From Gordonia sp. OPL2 (GTDB lineage Bacteria; Actinomycetota; Actinomycetes; Mycobacteriales; Mycobacteriaceae), in assembly GCF_003797825.1 (NCBI RefSeq), contig NZ_RKME01000001.1, positions 558,001 to 622,000 on the forward strand: 64,000 nt of DNA, read 5' to 3'. Position 1 is the stretch's first letter. Each line of letters begins with the position of its first letter. The notes below the pieces were generated by a model. That model worked only from the letters and a program-made list of their open reading frames with translations. It did no database searches and was not told the DNA's origin. Positions 50,228 to 61,935 of the stretch are shown piece after piece. The translations under genes were made by a program, and so were the position numbers.

Positions 50228-50300
50228 TCGACCGCCGGCCACCCCCTGCGACCGATGCAGTGATGTCGGCGGCAGTGTTCTCCGCTATCGTCTCGGTTGT

Positions 50301-50324
50301 CGCCCCGGTCACCTGGCCGGGGCG
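50301..50324 (+). terminator. Stem-loop after glcB
   Basis: CGCCCCGG and CCGGGGCG pair perfectly around TCACCTGG. It lies 74 bases past the glcB stop and about 33 bases before the next start. A rho-independent terminator is possible but no U-run follows; it could instead regulate the next gene. Confidence 0.4.
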
Positions 50325-50356
50325 TGCACGACGCGAAGCGGCGGGAGGCAGGGGGG

Positions 50357-51622
50357 TTGGCACACCATCGGAGTTCCGACGGTCGTACGGGGGCACGTCG
50401 GCGTAGTGGTCGACGCGGGGTCAGCCGCGGATTGGTCGGCTCGTTGCTGGCCGTCGTCCTGGTCTCCGCACTCGTCGTGGTCTGGGCACAACTGGGAGAT
50501 CGGATCGATCGCCAGGGTGATCAGGCTGCGGGCAACTGCGTGGAGGGCAAGACCACCGTCCCGGTGATCGCCGATCCCGATGTGGCCGGGGCCTTGGGCA
50601 CGATCGCCGAGAAGTACGCCGAGACCGGGCCGGTCGTCCGTGATCACTGCGTCACGATCGCGGTCCGCCCGGGCGACGCGAAGATCACGCTGGACGGCAT
50701 CGCGTCGGGGACCTGGGACACCCAGTCCATGGGCGCGTATCCGGCCGCGTGGATTCCGCAGTCGTCGATCTGGGCTGACGACCTGACCACTGCGCGCCCT
50801 GCCGCCGTCGACGGCAAACCGACCTCCCTGGTCAGCTCCCCGGTCGTGCTCGCCACCGCCCCACCGCTGGCCAAGGCGTTCGACGGCGAGCTCGACTGGC
50901 AGCAACTGCCGACCCTGCAACGTCGCAACGGCAGCCTGTCGACCGTCGGCCTCGACGACTGGGGATCGCTGCGGCTCGCGATGCCGACCGGCGCGCAATC
51001 CGACGCGACCGCACTGTCCGCGCAGGCCGTCGCGATGGGGGTCACCCGCACCAACGGGACACTCACCGAACAGGACGCGAGTTCACCGCGCGTCGCCTCG
51101 AGCATCGACGCCATGCAATCGGGCGCCCCACTGTCACCCGACGGAACGCCGGTGGGAGCGGCGCGGTCGATCGCGGAGGCCGCGGACGCGGCGAGGTCTC
51201 CGATCCACGCGGTGGCGATCACCGAACAGGCGCTGTATCAGCTGACCCGGACCGACACCACCGCCCGCCTGGCCGAAGTGGTCCCCGGTGGTCCCACGCC
51301 GATCGCCGACTATCCGATCATCCGGCTGACGGGCTCACAGGTCAGCCCGGAACAGACCGACGCCATCGCGGAGTTCTTCGAGTTCGTCACGGACCCGGCA
51401 CAATTGGCCACCCTCACCGCACTCGGTTTCCGCGGCGACGCGCCGATGCCGGACCCGACGGCGACCGTCACCTTCCCGGTGACCGACGACCCGATGCCGA
51501 CTCCGGAACCGGCGGCCACCGTGACCATCAACCGGCTCGTCTTCGGACCCGACAGCGGCCCGCCCGCGCCGGTCGCGTCACAGCCGGCGACGGGCGCCAC
51601 CAGCCCCGCGTCGGGCGGCTGA
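50357..51622 (+). CDS. Solute-binding-protein-like exported protein, C-terminal low complexity
   Basis: 421 residues from a TTG at 50357, preceded by GGAGGCAGGGGGG; an upstream TTG at 50297 lies in a hairpin and is less likely. One transmembrane segment (about 25-45, SLLAVVLVSALVVVWAQ) follows an Arg-rich head, so the protein should be anchored outward. The body resembles the substrate-binding half of the mycobacterial solute-binding/VWA family (Rv1836c, next to glcB there), but the VWA half is missing, and the last 40 residues are Pro/Ala-rich. Its ligand is unknown. Convergent with gcvP across a repeat-rich gap. Confidence 0.7.
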   Translation: MAHHRSSDGRTGARRRSGRRGVSRGLVGSLLAVVLVSALVVVWAQLGDRIDRQGDQAAGNCVEGKTTVPVIADPDVAGALGTIAEKYAETGPVVRDHCVTIAVRPGDAKITLDGIASGTWDTQSMGAYPAAWIPQSSIWADDLTTARPAAVDGKPTSLVSSPVVLATAPPLAKAFDGELDWQQLPTLQRRNGSLSTVGLDDWGSLRLAMPTGAQSDATALSAQAVAMGVTRTNGTLTEQDASSPRVASSIDAMQSGAPLSPDGTPVGAARSIAEAADAARSPIHAVAITEQALYQLTRTDTTARLAEVVPGGPTPIADYPIIRLTGSQVSPEQTDAIAEFFEFVTDPAQLATLTALGFRGDAPMPDPTATVTFPVTDDPMPTPEPAATVTINRLVFGPDSGPPAPVASQPATGATSPASGG

Positions 51623-51691
51623 CCTGTATCGAGCCGACCGCCCATACCCGCCCGCGCCGACTTGTCCCGCCCCAGGTCGTCCCACCGCGTT

Positions 51692-51754
51692 GACCGTGCC
51701 CTGTATGTCGCCGACCGTGTCCAGAACGTCGCCGATCGTGCCCGGATTCGCGTC
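51692..51754. repeat. Three degenerate 21-bp tandem repeats (left cluster)
   Basis: Units 51692-51712, 51713-51733 and 51734-51754 each begin GAYCGTG; the first two end GTCGCC. In the reverse complement the unit is GGCGA, six variable bases, then GGRCACGGTC. The first unit matches the one at 21753-21773 at 18 of 21 positions. They lie in the gap between two convergent genes and have no start codon or ribosome site. Confidence 0.6.
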
Positions 51755-51811
51755 GCGTGCCAGAGGCGCCGGCGGACACGGGCACACTTGCCGACGTGCG
51801 CGACCCCATCG

Positions 51812-51853
51812 ACGATGAGCTCGGACACGGTCGACAGAATTCTGGACACGGTC
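51812..51853. repeat. Inverted 21-bp repeats (right cluster)
   Basis: Two more units in the opposite orientation, each ending GGACACGGTC, 21 bases apart. TTCTGGACACGGTC at 51840-51853 is the exact reverse complement of GACCGTGTCCAGAA at 51713-51726, so the gap contains a long inverted repeat with about 113 bases between arms. It ends 32 bases before the gcvP stop. Confidence 0.55.
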
Positions 51854-51885
51854 GGCGCGGATCCGAGACCGGCTCGACGGGGCCG

Positions 51886-54765
<2,880 letters not shown>

Positions 54766-54793
54766 GACAGGTCTACCTCTCGGCGGTCTGCGG

Positions 54794-55026
54794 CCCTCCC
54801 CCTCTGTCATGCCCGGGTCCGCGAACGGACTCCGTGGGCGCCTGAGAGATTCGGCCGCCGACACCTCGGGTGTCGAGACCTTTCACCGTGGGCGGGCCCG
54901 GGTCACCCCGGGTCACTTTCCAGAGACGCCGTCAACATCACGGTCCTGGGTGCCTGAGAGTTTGACGAGGAGGTGTTGCTCCTTCGGCGGCCACCTCGAA
55001 CCCGATCGGTGACGCTCTCCCGCGAC
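54794..55026 (-). promoter_or_regulatory. Tandem glycine riboswitch upstream of gcvP
   Basis: Read on this strand, aptamer 1 starts GCGGGAGAGCG and contains CCGAAGGAGCAA, AACTCTCAGGCACC and CGTCTCTGGAAAG. Aptamer 2 follows with CGGTGAAAGG, AATCTCTCAGGCGCC and GACAGAGGGGGAGG. These are the conserved cores of the glycine-binding double aptamer. The gcvP ATG is 28 bases beyond, so an expression platform overlapping the ribosome site is likely. In actinobacteria glycine riboswitches usually turn glycine cleavage on. Confidence 0.93.
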
Positions 55027-55083
55027 GCAGCGGCGTTCACCCAGTATACGGGTACGAGAGGTCTCCGCAGTCCGACGCCTGCA

Positions 55084-55731
55084 CTACCCGGTGCGGCGGG
55101 TCCGGCTCTTGCGTCGTGCGGCCAATTCGTCTTCCGGCGCCGTCTCGGTCACGCCGCCGTCGGCGCGTTCGCCCGGGAAGTCGGCGATGGTCCCGCTCAG
55201 TTCGCGCATGGCTCCGCTGACCGCGATACCGAAGACGCCCTGCCCACCTTGCAGGAGGTCGACGACCTCCTCGGCGGACGTGCACTCATAGACGGTGGTG
55301 CCGTCGGAGAAGAGCGTGATGCGGGCAAGATCCTCCACACCGCGCTGACGCAGATGATCGACGGCCACCCGAATGTTCTGGAGGGAGATGCCGGTGTCGA
55401 GCAGTCGCTTGACGATCTTGAGGACGAGGATGTCCTTGAACGAGTACAACCGCTGACTGCCGGATCCGGCGGCACCGCGGATCGAGGGGACCACCAGTGA
55501 GGTACGTGCCCAGTAGTCCAGCTGGCGGTAGGTGATGCCGGCGATCTGGCACGCACTCGGAACCCGGTAGCCGACCAGGTCGTCGGGCACGGTGTCGTTC
55601 GGGAACAAGCCGGGTGCGATGTCGTCGAGACTGCCCTGGGTCGCGGTCTGTGGACGCACGCCCTCGCCGCCTTGATCCGATGCCGTGTCCGTCGCTGACG
55701 TCACCTCGTCGTCGAACGGCTGATCGCCCAC
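55084..55731 (-). CDS. MerR family regulator (Rv1830-like)
   Basis: 215 residues. A central MerR winged helix-turn-helix runs from about 53 (VGYRVPSACQIAGITYRQLDYWARTSLV) through the FKDILVLKIVKRLLD coil. The N-terminal 50 and C-terminal 40 residues are hydrophilic tails without known domains. Related mycobacterial protein Rv1830 is an essential-type regulator linked to growth and resistance phenotypes. It lies between the bifunctional nuclease and gcvP, and the gap upstream carries the ACCTCA/CTCAACTTGAG motif, a likely self-binding site. No effector domain is visible. Confidence 0.9.
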   Translation of the reverse strand: MGDQPFDDEVTSATDTASDQGGEGVRPQTATQGSLDDIAPGLFPNDTVPDDLVGYRVPSACQIAGITYRQLDYWARTSLVVPSIRGAAGSGSQRLYSFKDILVLKIVKRLLDTGISLQNIRVAVDHLRQRGVEDLARITLFSDGTTVYECTSAEEVVDLLQGGQGVFGIAVSGAMRELSGTIADFPGERADGGVTETAPEDELAARRKSRTRRTG

Positions 55732-55910
55732 TGCAGACTCCCTCGCAACGCCTGGATCGACTCGACAGACACCGAACCCCGAGCAGTCGTCTCGAGGACT
55801 GCTTCAACAGTACGCGCCTGACGGACGATCGTTCTCCGTCCCCGCTGAAATCGGGCGACGTGTCGACGGTAGGTCGGCGGTGACCACCGATCAATGCGAC
55901 GCGCGGTAGA

Positions 55911-55931
55911 ACCTCAACCTCAACTTGAGAT
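55911..55931 (-). promoter_or_regulatory. Candidate MerR operator: ACCTCA repeats and CTCAACTTGAG
   Basis: On the + strand ACCTCA occurs at 55911 and 55917; the second copy is embedded in a CTCAA-C-TTGAG palindrome (55919-55929). Read on the - strand this is GTTGAGGTTGAGGT. It sits about 190 bases upstream of the MerR gene and 64 bases before the end of the nuclease gap. MerR regulators favour such palindromes. Assignment to either MerR protein is unproven. Confidence 0.4.
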
Positions 55932-55992
55932 CGAGCAAATGGTGACCTCTCGGTGGCCGTTCCGTTACCGGACGCCGGGAGCGCCGGCCGGA

Positions 55993-56502
55993 TCAGGCTC
56001 CGCCGCTCGCCTTGAAATCGTCCGGGGACACATTGTCGAGGAACTCCTTGAACTTCTCGACCTCGTCCTCTTTGGTGGGCGACGACGTGCCCGGTTCCTC
56101 ACCCTCTTCTTCGGGGATGAGCAGACCTGCGTCGGTCAGCACACTCTCGTCGGCGATGATCGGGACACCGGCGCGCATCGCGACGGCGATGGAATCCGAC
56201 GGCCGCGCGGATACGCGAAGGTCGTCGCCGAACACCATCTCTGCGTAGAACGTGCCCTCCTGCATGTCGACTATCCGGACCTCCCGCAAGGTCTGTCCGA
56301 ATTCCGCGATGAGGTTCACGATCAGATCATGAGTGAGCGGACGCGGGGGCTCGATCCCCTTCTGCTGCAGCGCGATCGACGCCGCTTCGCTCTGACCGAT
56401 CCAGATCGGGAGATAGCGCTCACCGTCGACCTCCCGGAGCAGCAGCACCGGCTGACTCTGCGGCGGCTCGACCCGAATGCCCACGACTCGCATCTCGCCC
56501 AT
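55993..56502 (-). CDS. Bifunctional nuclease family protein (DUF151)
   Basis: 169 residues. The DUF151 core starts MRVVGIRVE and has LREVDGERYLPIWIGQSEAASIALQQKG, then LRVSARPSDSIAVAMRAGVPI. The C-terminus is a Glu-rich tail. Plant and bacterial homologues have DNase and RNase activity, and the mycobacterial one (Rv1829) is conserved in this same place between the two MerR genes. A link to glycine cleavage or GarA signalling is suggested only by neighbourhood. Fully intact. Confidence 0.9.
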   Translation of the reverse strand: MGEMRVVGIRVEPPQSQPVLLLREVDGERYLPIWIGQSEAASIALQQKGIEPPRPLTHDLIVNLIAEFGQTLREVRIVDMQEGTFYAEMVFGDDLRVSARPSDSIAVAMRAGVPIIADESVLTDAGLLIPEEEGEEPGTSSPTKEDEVEKFKEFLDNVSPDDFKASGGA

Positions 56503-56630
56503 CTAGCACCCGCTTCCTTGATCTCCGGATGTCCTCTCGGCCCGATCGGTTGACCTGCTCGGCACCGACGGTTCTCGTTGCCAACGACGCTACACCGCGT
56601 CGCACCGTCGCGCGGCCGAGCGATGACCGA

Positions 56631-57356
56631 TCAGTCCAGGACCCCGCGGACCGCCGCCTTCACCAATTGTGTGTGCAGCGTGACCGACAACGCGGCTATT
56701 TCGCGGACCAGCTCCTCGGCCCGGTCCCGGGCACCGGTCCCCTTGCCCTTGGCGATCGGGTTGGCGATCTGCGCGACCAGTCCGGCCTCGCGGTCGGCGG
56801 ACACCTTGAACGCCCGCAGGTGCCGCGTCTCGAGCCCGTAGTTCGCGAGCGCCGCAGCGGCTTCGACGAGTCGCACCGCGTCCTCGTCGAAGAAGCCCGC
56901 GGGACCCGGGGTCAGCAGACCGTTGCGCTGCAACTCGGTGACGAACGCGGAGTCGACTCCGGTCCGCTCCATGAGCGCCTCGCGCGACACCCGTCCGGCG
57001 CGTGTGCCGAAATCGGTGGCCGGTGCCACCGTGCCGCGCGCCGACGACAACAGCCGGGTGCCGCCGGTGCCGGCTCCACCCTCCCCGCGGTCGATGGCCT
57101 CGAGTTGTTCCTTGATGACCTTCAGCGGCAGATACCGATCACGCTGAGCGGTGAGCACGAAGCGCAGACGTTCACAGTCCTTGGTGCTGAACCGCCGGTA
57201 TCCCGACGGCGCCCGCTCCGGCGTGATCAGGCCCTCGGACTCCAGAAATCGGATCTTCGAGATCGTGACATCCGGAAAATCTTCGCGCAGCAACGCGAGG
57301 ACGGAGCCGATCGACATCGACCCCTCGCCGCGTTGACCTGCCGACGATGCCGTCAC
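56631..57356 (-). CDS. MerR family regulator, FtsR/Rv1828 type
   Basis: 241 residues from a GTG at 57356, four bases after the garA stop; GTG at 57392 and ATG at 57317 are alternatives. The HTH is SIGSVLALLREDFPDVTISKIRFLESEGL, then RAPSGYRRFSTKDCERLRF. The C-terminal half is a longer regulatory helix bundle. The corynebacterial orthologue FtsR activates ftsZ, and the mycobacterial one (Rv1828) is the same family, so a role in cell-division control is reasonable but inferred. Co-transcribed with garA. Confidence 0.9.
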   Translation of the reverse strand: MTASSAGQRGEGSMSIGSVLALLREDFPDVTISKIRFLESEGLITPERAPSGYRRFSTKDCERLRFVLTAQRDRYLPLKVIKEQLEAIDRGEGGAGTGGTRLLSSARGTVAPATDFGTRAGRVSREALMERTGVDSAFVTELQRNGLLTPGPAGFFDEDAVRLVEAAAALANYGLETRHLRAFKVSADREAGLVAQIANPIAKGKGTGARDRAEELVREIAALSVTLHTQLVKAAVRGVLD

Positions 57357-57360
57357 GAGG

Positions 57361-57813
57361 TCAGGCGCCCGCTTGGCCGTCGCGCGGTCCACTCAGGAAG
57401 ACCAGACGGAACTTGCCGATCTGGACTTCGTCTCCGTTGCTCAGTTGGGCGGTGTCGACCGGTTCACGGTTCACGTAGGTGCCGTTCAGGCTGCCGACGT
57501 CGACGACCTGGAACTCGTTGTCGCCGAGTCGGAATTCGGCGTGACGACGACTCACGGTCACGTCGTCGAGGAAGATGTCGCTGTCCGGATGCCGGCCCGC
57601 CGATGTCGTCGGCTGGTCCAACAGGAAGCGCGATCCCGCGTTGGGACCCCGCTTCACGACAAGCAACGCCGTGCCGGGCGAAAGCCTCTCCACCCCGGTG
57701 TCGGCGGGTTCACTCGAGGCGGCCGCACCGGAATCGAGTTCGGAGATGAACTCCTCCCGGAAAACCGAGGTGGTCTCCACCGGTGCCTCAAGATCCTTGT
57801 CGTTTTCGCTCAC
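57361..57813 (-). CDS. garA: GarA, FHA-domain regulator of glutamate metabolism
   Basis: 150 residues. The N-terminal VETTSVFREEF holds T14 and T15, equivalent to the threonines phosphorylated by PknG and PknB in mycobacteria. The FHA domain shows GRHPDSDIFLDD, SRRHAEFRL and NGTYVNREPV. Unphosphorylated GarA binds and inhibits 2-oxoglutarate dehydrogenase and NAD-glutamate dehydrogenase. Start is a GTG at 57813 with AAGGAGAA upstream; the frame to 58059 covers intergenic DNA and is rejected. No PknG or PknB gene is in the window. Confidence 0.95.
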   Translation of the reverse strand: MSENDKDLEAPVETTSVFREEFISELDSGAAASSEPADTGVERLSPGTALLVVKRGPNAGSRFLLDQPTTSAGRHPDSDIFLDDVTVSRRHAEFRLGDNEFQVVDVGSLNGTYVNREPVDTAQLSNGDEVQIGKFRLVFLSGPRDGQAGA

Positions 57814-58147
57814 CACTTCTCCTTCGTCTGTCTCGGTGCCCGTCGGTCGCGGCCCTGTTCCTGCCGGCCCCGACGGACACGCGACCCGCGTGACCGCGCT
57901 TGGTGATGCCGGTACTCCATGTCGTCCTCGGACACTGCTTCCTCGGACATCCGGCTCGGCCGACGATCGTCGGATTCCGAACCAGTTCTGCTGTGAGCAA
58001 CCGTACCGTGTCATGGCCGCCGCACGGGTGGTCGCGTCGACCAGGACACCGCCGATCATAGTCGGAGCGCCTGCCGCGACCGCCGGTAACGGGTCGGTGT
58101 TGTCGGCTTGTTACTCCCCGGTCGGTTCCCGGGGCGGTCGGCGTCGA
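57814..58147. other. 334-base gap between gcvH and garA
   Basis: No convincing gene. Immediately upstream of garA is the ribosome site AAGGAGAA. Near the gcvH end lies a hairpin (58116-58134). The garA promoter is presumably here, but I see no convincing -10 hexamer. Confidence 0.5.
58116..58134 (-). terminator. Hairpin downstream of gcvH
   Basis: CCCCGG and CCGGGG pair around a seven-base loop, 14 bases beyond the gcvH stop. No U-run follows, as is common in actinobacteria, so termination is likely but not certain. Confidence 0.45.
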
Positions 58148-58552
58148 TCAGCCGTCGATCACCGCCTGGTATCCCGCCGCGTCGAGCGTCTCCCCGAGGG
58201 CGGCGTCGAGGGCGGTCTCGTCGGCGACCGAGATCACCACGAGCCACCCCGCGCCATACGGGTCGGAGTTCACCAACTCCGGGGTGGACTCGAGGTCTGC
58301 GTTGACCTCCGCCACCGTCCCGTCGAGCGGACCGAAGATGTCCGACACGCTCTTGGTCGACTCGACCTCGGCGAACGATTCACCCGTCACCACCGCGTCA
58401 TCGGCAGCGGGGAGCTGGACGAACACCACATCGCCGAGTGCGTCCTGCGCGAAGTCGGTGATGCCCACCCGTACCGTTGTCGGGCTCAGCCGTTGGACCC
58501 ACTCGTGTTCGGCCGTATAGCGCAGGGCTGCGGGCACATTGGTCTCGGTCAC
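58148..58552 (-). CDS. gcvH: Glycine cleavage H protein
   Basis: 134 residues from a GTG at 58552. The lipoyl lysine is K67 in [13 protein letters not shown], so the protein can carry the aminomethyl arm between GcvP and Gcv[20 protein letters not shown] is the other family block. The frame extends to 59110 through unrelated sequence and was not used. On the same strand, 41 bases after pgsA2, so it may be on the secA2-pgsA2 transcript rather than under the glycine riboswitch at gcvP. Confidence 0.95.
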   Translation of the reverse strand: MTETNVPAALRYTAEHEWVQRLSPTTVRVGITDFAQDALGDVVFVQLPAADDAVVTGESFAEVESTKSVSDIFGPLDGTVAEVNADLESTPELVNSDPYGAGWLVVISVADETALDAALGETLDAAGYQAVIDG

Positions 58553-58593
58553 TGTCGCGCCTTTCTGATTCTGCGGACGACTCTCCGGCGACT

Positions 58594-59253
58594 TTAGGGT
58601 ACGTTGCCGACGGCCGTGCGCGGTGTCATCCGCCGCAGCACCAGCACCGTCTGGTAGGCGTACAGCACGAACGACCACAGATACAGGGCGACACCCCAGA
58701 TCATGAAGGCCCAGCCGATCGGATAGCAGATCGTACCGATCACCGAGTCGAGCTGTCCGGCGAGCAGCCACGGAAACGCGCTCATCAGTGCGAACGTCGC
58801 GGCCTTTCCGATGTACAGGGTGGGCAGGGCGACGAGTCCACGAGACCGAAGCACCGGACCGGTGGCGAACAGGGCCAGATCCCGGCAGATGATGACCGCG
58901 ATCAGCCACCACGGCAGGAACTCCCGGATCCCGAAGGCGATCGGGATGATCACGATGTAGAGCCGATCCGCCGCCGGGTCCAGCAACGCCCCGATTCGCG
59001 ACGACTGATCGAGCCACCGCGCGATCTTGCCGTCCGCCCAGTCCGAGAAGCCGGAGAACATCAGGATCGCGAATGCCCAGCCGTCGGCCTCCTCGACCAG
59101 CAGGAGCCACACGAACACCGGGATGAGCGCCAACCGCAACACACTGAGCCCGTTCGGCACCGTGAGGAAGCGGTCCGGCGCCGCGACGACCTTCGACGCC
59201 CCGGCGTCGGGTCCGGAATCGTCTGCGGTCGTGGACCGCTCGTCGGAGGTCAC
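58594..59253 (-). CDS. pgsA2: CDP-alcohol phosphatidyltransferase (PgsA2)
   Basis: 219 residues from a GTG at 59253. The catalytic signature D-x2-DG-x2-AR-x8-G-x3-D-x3-D is met exactly by DWADGKIAR, eight residues, GALLDPAAD. Five or more transmembrane helices follow. It would transfer a phosphatidyl group from CDP-diacylglycerol to an alcohol such as glycerol phosphate; the specific product of PgsA2 is less certain than that of PgsA1. Upstream tandem repeats overlap the secA2 stop. Same order as Rv1822. Confidence 0.92.
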   Translation of the reverse strand: MTSDERSTTADDSGPDAGASKVVAAPDRFLTVPNGLSVLRLALIPVFVWLLLVEEADGWAFAILMFSGFSDWADGKIARWLDQSSRIGALLDPAADRLYIVIIPIAFGIREFLPWWLIAVIICRDLALFATGPVLRSRGLVALPTLYIGKAATFALMSAFPWLLAGQLDSVIGTICYPIGWAFMIWGVALYLWSFVLYAYQTVLVLRRMTPRTAVGNVP

Positions 59254-59261
59254 CGGACGGC

Positions 59262-59299
59262 GCCGATCAGGAAGAGGCCGATCAGGAAGAGTCCGATCA
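59262..59299 (-). repeat. 15-bp tandem repeats at the secA2-pgsA2 junction
   Basis: GCCGATCAGGAAGAG is repeated exactly at 59262-59276 and 59277-59291, and a third partial copy (CCGATCA) ends at 59299, covering the secA2 stop. Each copy read on the - strand contains TGA. The array may reflect slippage or act on translation of pgsA2. Confidence 0.55.
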
Positions 59300-61714
59300 C
59301 CGGAAGATGCCGATGATGCCCTGCAGGGTCTTCGCCCCACCCGACGCGAACAGGTTGTCGTGGACCATGTAGGTCCAGGTGGTCGTCGACCGATGCAGGT
59401 CGGCGGTGCCGAGATCGACGCCGTCAGCGGTGATCGTCGCCTCACGGAATGTACTGCGCGCGTTCGCGAACGCCTCGTTGGGAAGCGTCGAGAACTCGTC
59501 CAGGATCAGCTTGTGGAACTCGTCGAGCGGACTCTCCTTGCCGAGCGACCGCAGATGGATGCTCGCGCGGACATCGGAGACGAAGGCGAGATGATCCGCC
59601 CATGCACGGTCCAGATGGAAGAGGACGATCTCGCGGGCCGCCTGGGCCAGCACCTCCTCGTCCACCGGCTCGCCGACCGCTACCGCGGAATCCTGCTCGG
59701 GCGCATCCACTTCCGAGGAAGCGGGTTCTGCACCGGTCTCGGCGTCCCGATCCGAGGCGTCGGCCGGCTCGGTCTCGTCCTTCGGCGACCCGGTCAGCGC
59801 GGCGTAACGATCGGGCTCGGCCTCCTTGAGTTCGGTGAGGGCCGTGTCAGTGCCGAGGATCTCCATGCGTCGTGCGACGACGATGTCACGCTGCTGATTG
59901 ACCAGCTTGTTGTATCGCCATGTGTTCGCGTGGAGTTCGAGCATCACGCCCTCGGCGACGCGCTGGGCCTGTTCGATCAGGTCGATCCCCTTGGCACCCA
60001 TCGAGCCGTCCTCGGACGGGGAGACCGGATCCCGCTTGAAGGCGAGGTTCTTGGTGACGACCGGGTCCTCGAGGCTGGAGAAGAACACCGAACGTCCCGG
60101 GTCGCCCTGACGTCCGGCGCGGCCACGCAGCTGACTGTCGAGGCGCTCCGTGTCGTGGCGTCCCGTACCGATGACGCACAGTCCACCGAGCTCGACGACC
60201 TTCTCACGCGCCTTCTCGTCGTCCTGCGAGCCACCGAGCCGGATGTCGGTACCGCGACCGGCCATCTGGGTGGAGACCGTCACCGCGTCGAGTGCGCCGG
60301 CCTCGGCGATGATCTTCGCCTCCTCGGCGTCGTTCTTCGCGTTCAGGACGACGCTGTTCACGCCGGCCTTGTCGAGGAAGTAGGCGAGCTCCTCCGATTC
60401 GGCGACGTCGTGCGTGCCGATCAGGATGGGCTGACCGGTCTCGTGTACTTCGGCGACGTAGGCGACGATCGCCTCCACCTTGTTGGCCTTGGTGTCGTAC
60501 ACCCGATCGGGCTCATCGACGCGGACGTTGGGCGTGTTCGGTGGGATCTGCGAGACCAGCAGGTCGTAGAACTGACGGAACTGCTCGCCCGCGGCCAGAG
60601 CTGTTCCTGTCATCCCACAGACCGTCGGATAGCGACCGAGCAGCGCCTGCACGGTGATCGTGTCGATCATCTCGCCCGAATCCGTCTGGCTGAGGCCCTC
60701 TTTGATCTCCACGGCGGCCTGGACGCCGTCGGGCCACCGCTGCAGCTGCGCCACGCGACCACGCGATGCGTTGATCAGGTGGACGCCCCCGTCACGGACG
60801 ATGTAGTGGATGTCGCGCTCGAGAAGGTACTGCGCGTGCATGGCGACGTTGACGTGGACCAGAGTGGTTCCGACGTGCTCCTCGTCGTAGAGGTTGATAC
60901 CTCCGAGTTCTTCCTCGACGAATGCGGCTCCCTCCTCGGTGAGGGTGACGTTGCGTCCGTCCGTGTCGATCTCGTAGTGCTTGTTCTTCATGCGCCCGAC
61001 GACATCGTGGATCTTCTGATCCGGGACGACGGCCTCGGTCGACCCGGCCAGCACGAGCGGCACGAGGGCCTCGTCGACGAGGACCGAGTCCGCCTCGTCG
61101 ATGATCGCCACATCCGGTTTCGGCGAGACGAGATCGTCGGTCGACAGCGCGAGTTGATCGCGCAGCACATCGAAGCCGATCTCGTTCACCGATCCATAGG
61201 TGACGTCGGCGGCGTAGGCGGCCTTGCGCTGTTCGCGGTCGGAGTTCTCCGACACCGCCTTCGACACGATCCCGAAGGCGGCGAACAGCGGTGCCATCCA
61301 CTCCGCATCGCGCGTGGCCAGATAGTCGTTCACCGAGATGACGTGCACTCGATGGCCCTGCAGGACGTGCCCGACCGCGGCGATCGCACCGGCGAGCGTC
61401 TTGCCCTCGCCGGTGGCCATCTCCACGACGTCACCCTCGAGCAGACGAAGCGCGCCCTGCAGCTGGACGTCGAAGGGCCGCAACCCCAGTGTCCGGTCCG
61501 CGGCCTCACGCACGAGCGCGAGGAAACGCGCGCGATCGTCCTTGTTCGATGCGATCTCGAGCTTCTCGGCCTCACCGGCGAACGCGTCGTCGTCGAGCTT
61601 CTCCGCCCACTCGGTGTGGGCATCCGCTTCCTTGATCAGTGAGACGGACTTCGACTGATTGCGCGTCGACTGGGATCCCAGAAGTCGCCACATGCTGTTC
61701 GTCAGCTTTCCCAC
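59297..61714 (-). CDS. secA2: Accessory preprotein translocase ATPase SecA2
   Basis: 805 residues from a GTG at 61714, with AGGAGAA seven bases upstream, close to the 808 of mycobacterial SecA2. The frame to 61909 covers the upstream intergenic region and is not used. Walker A is ATGEGKT (100-106), then the DEAD-type [10 protein letters not shown], with the preprotein crosslinking and helical scaffold parts present. The C-terminal zinc tail of SecA1 is absent. SecA2 exports a limited set of virulence or wall-associated proteins. Heads a leftward run secA2-pgsA2-gcvH. Confidence 0.95.
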   Translation of the reverse strand: MGKLTNSMWRLLGSQSTRNQSKSVSLIKEADAHTEWAEKLDDDAFAGEAEKLEIASNKDDRARFLALVREAADRTLGLRPFDVQLQGALRLLEGDVVEMATGEGKTLAGAIAAVGHVLQGHRVHVISVNDYLATRDAEWMAPLFAAFGIVSKAVSENSDREQRKAAYAADVTYGSVNEIGFDVLRDQLALSTDDLVSPKPDVAIIDEADSVLVDEALVPLVLAGSTEAVVPDQKIHDVVGRMKNKHYEIDTDGRNVTLTEEGAAFVEEELGGINLYDEEHVGTTLVHVNVAMHAQYLLERDIHYIVRDGGVHLINASRGRVAQLQRWPDGVQAAVEIKEGLSQTDSGEMIDTITVQALLGRYPTVCGMTGTALAAGEQFRQFYDLLVSQIPPNTPNVRVDEPDRVYDTKANKVEAIVAYVAEVHETGQPILIGTHDVAESEELAYFLDKAGVNSVVLNAKNDAEEAKIIAEAGALDAVTVSTQMAGRGTDIRLGGSQDDEKAREKVVELGGLCVIGTGRHDTERLDSQLRGRAGRQGDPGRSVFFSSLEDPVVTKNLAFKRDPVSPSEDGSMGAKGIDLIEQAQRVAEGVMLELHANTWRYNKLVNQQRDIVVARRMEILGTDTALTELKEAEPDRYAALTGSPKDETEPADASDRDAETGAEPASSEVDAPEQDSAVAVGEPVDEEVLAQAAREIVLFHLDRAWADHLAFVSDVRASIHLRSLGKESPLDEFHKLILDEFSTLPNEAFANARSTFREATITADGVDLGTADLHRSTTTWTYMVHDNLFASGGAKTLQGIIGIFR

Positions 61715-61935
61715 CGAAACACTTCTCCTGACTCGCGCCTGTCGGGCATGTGTACTGGACGGGGCATCTCCCCCGCGGCCACGGCATCCGACCCGGTCCC
61801 ACCTGCTACGACCTGCCCGATCCGGACCGCGGGTACCCCGAGGTCGCCGTCCACGGTACGCGGTGGGTGATCCGGTGCCGCATCGATCCGCGGCGACCGC
61901 CTCCGCCACTACCCGGCCCGCCGCGGCGACCCTAT

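Noticed and set aside
50228..50356. c-di-AMP (ydaO-type) riboswitch before the exported protein gene
   Set aside because: The region is GC-rich with a hairpin and a purine-rich ribosome site, but I could not align the conserved ydaO core segments.
59027..61642. 871-residue open frame antisense to secA2
   Set aside because: Long frames opposite highly biased GC-rich genes are expected. The product is Arg/Gly/Asp-rich and has no domain; secA2 is complete.
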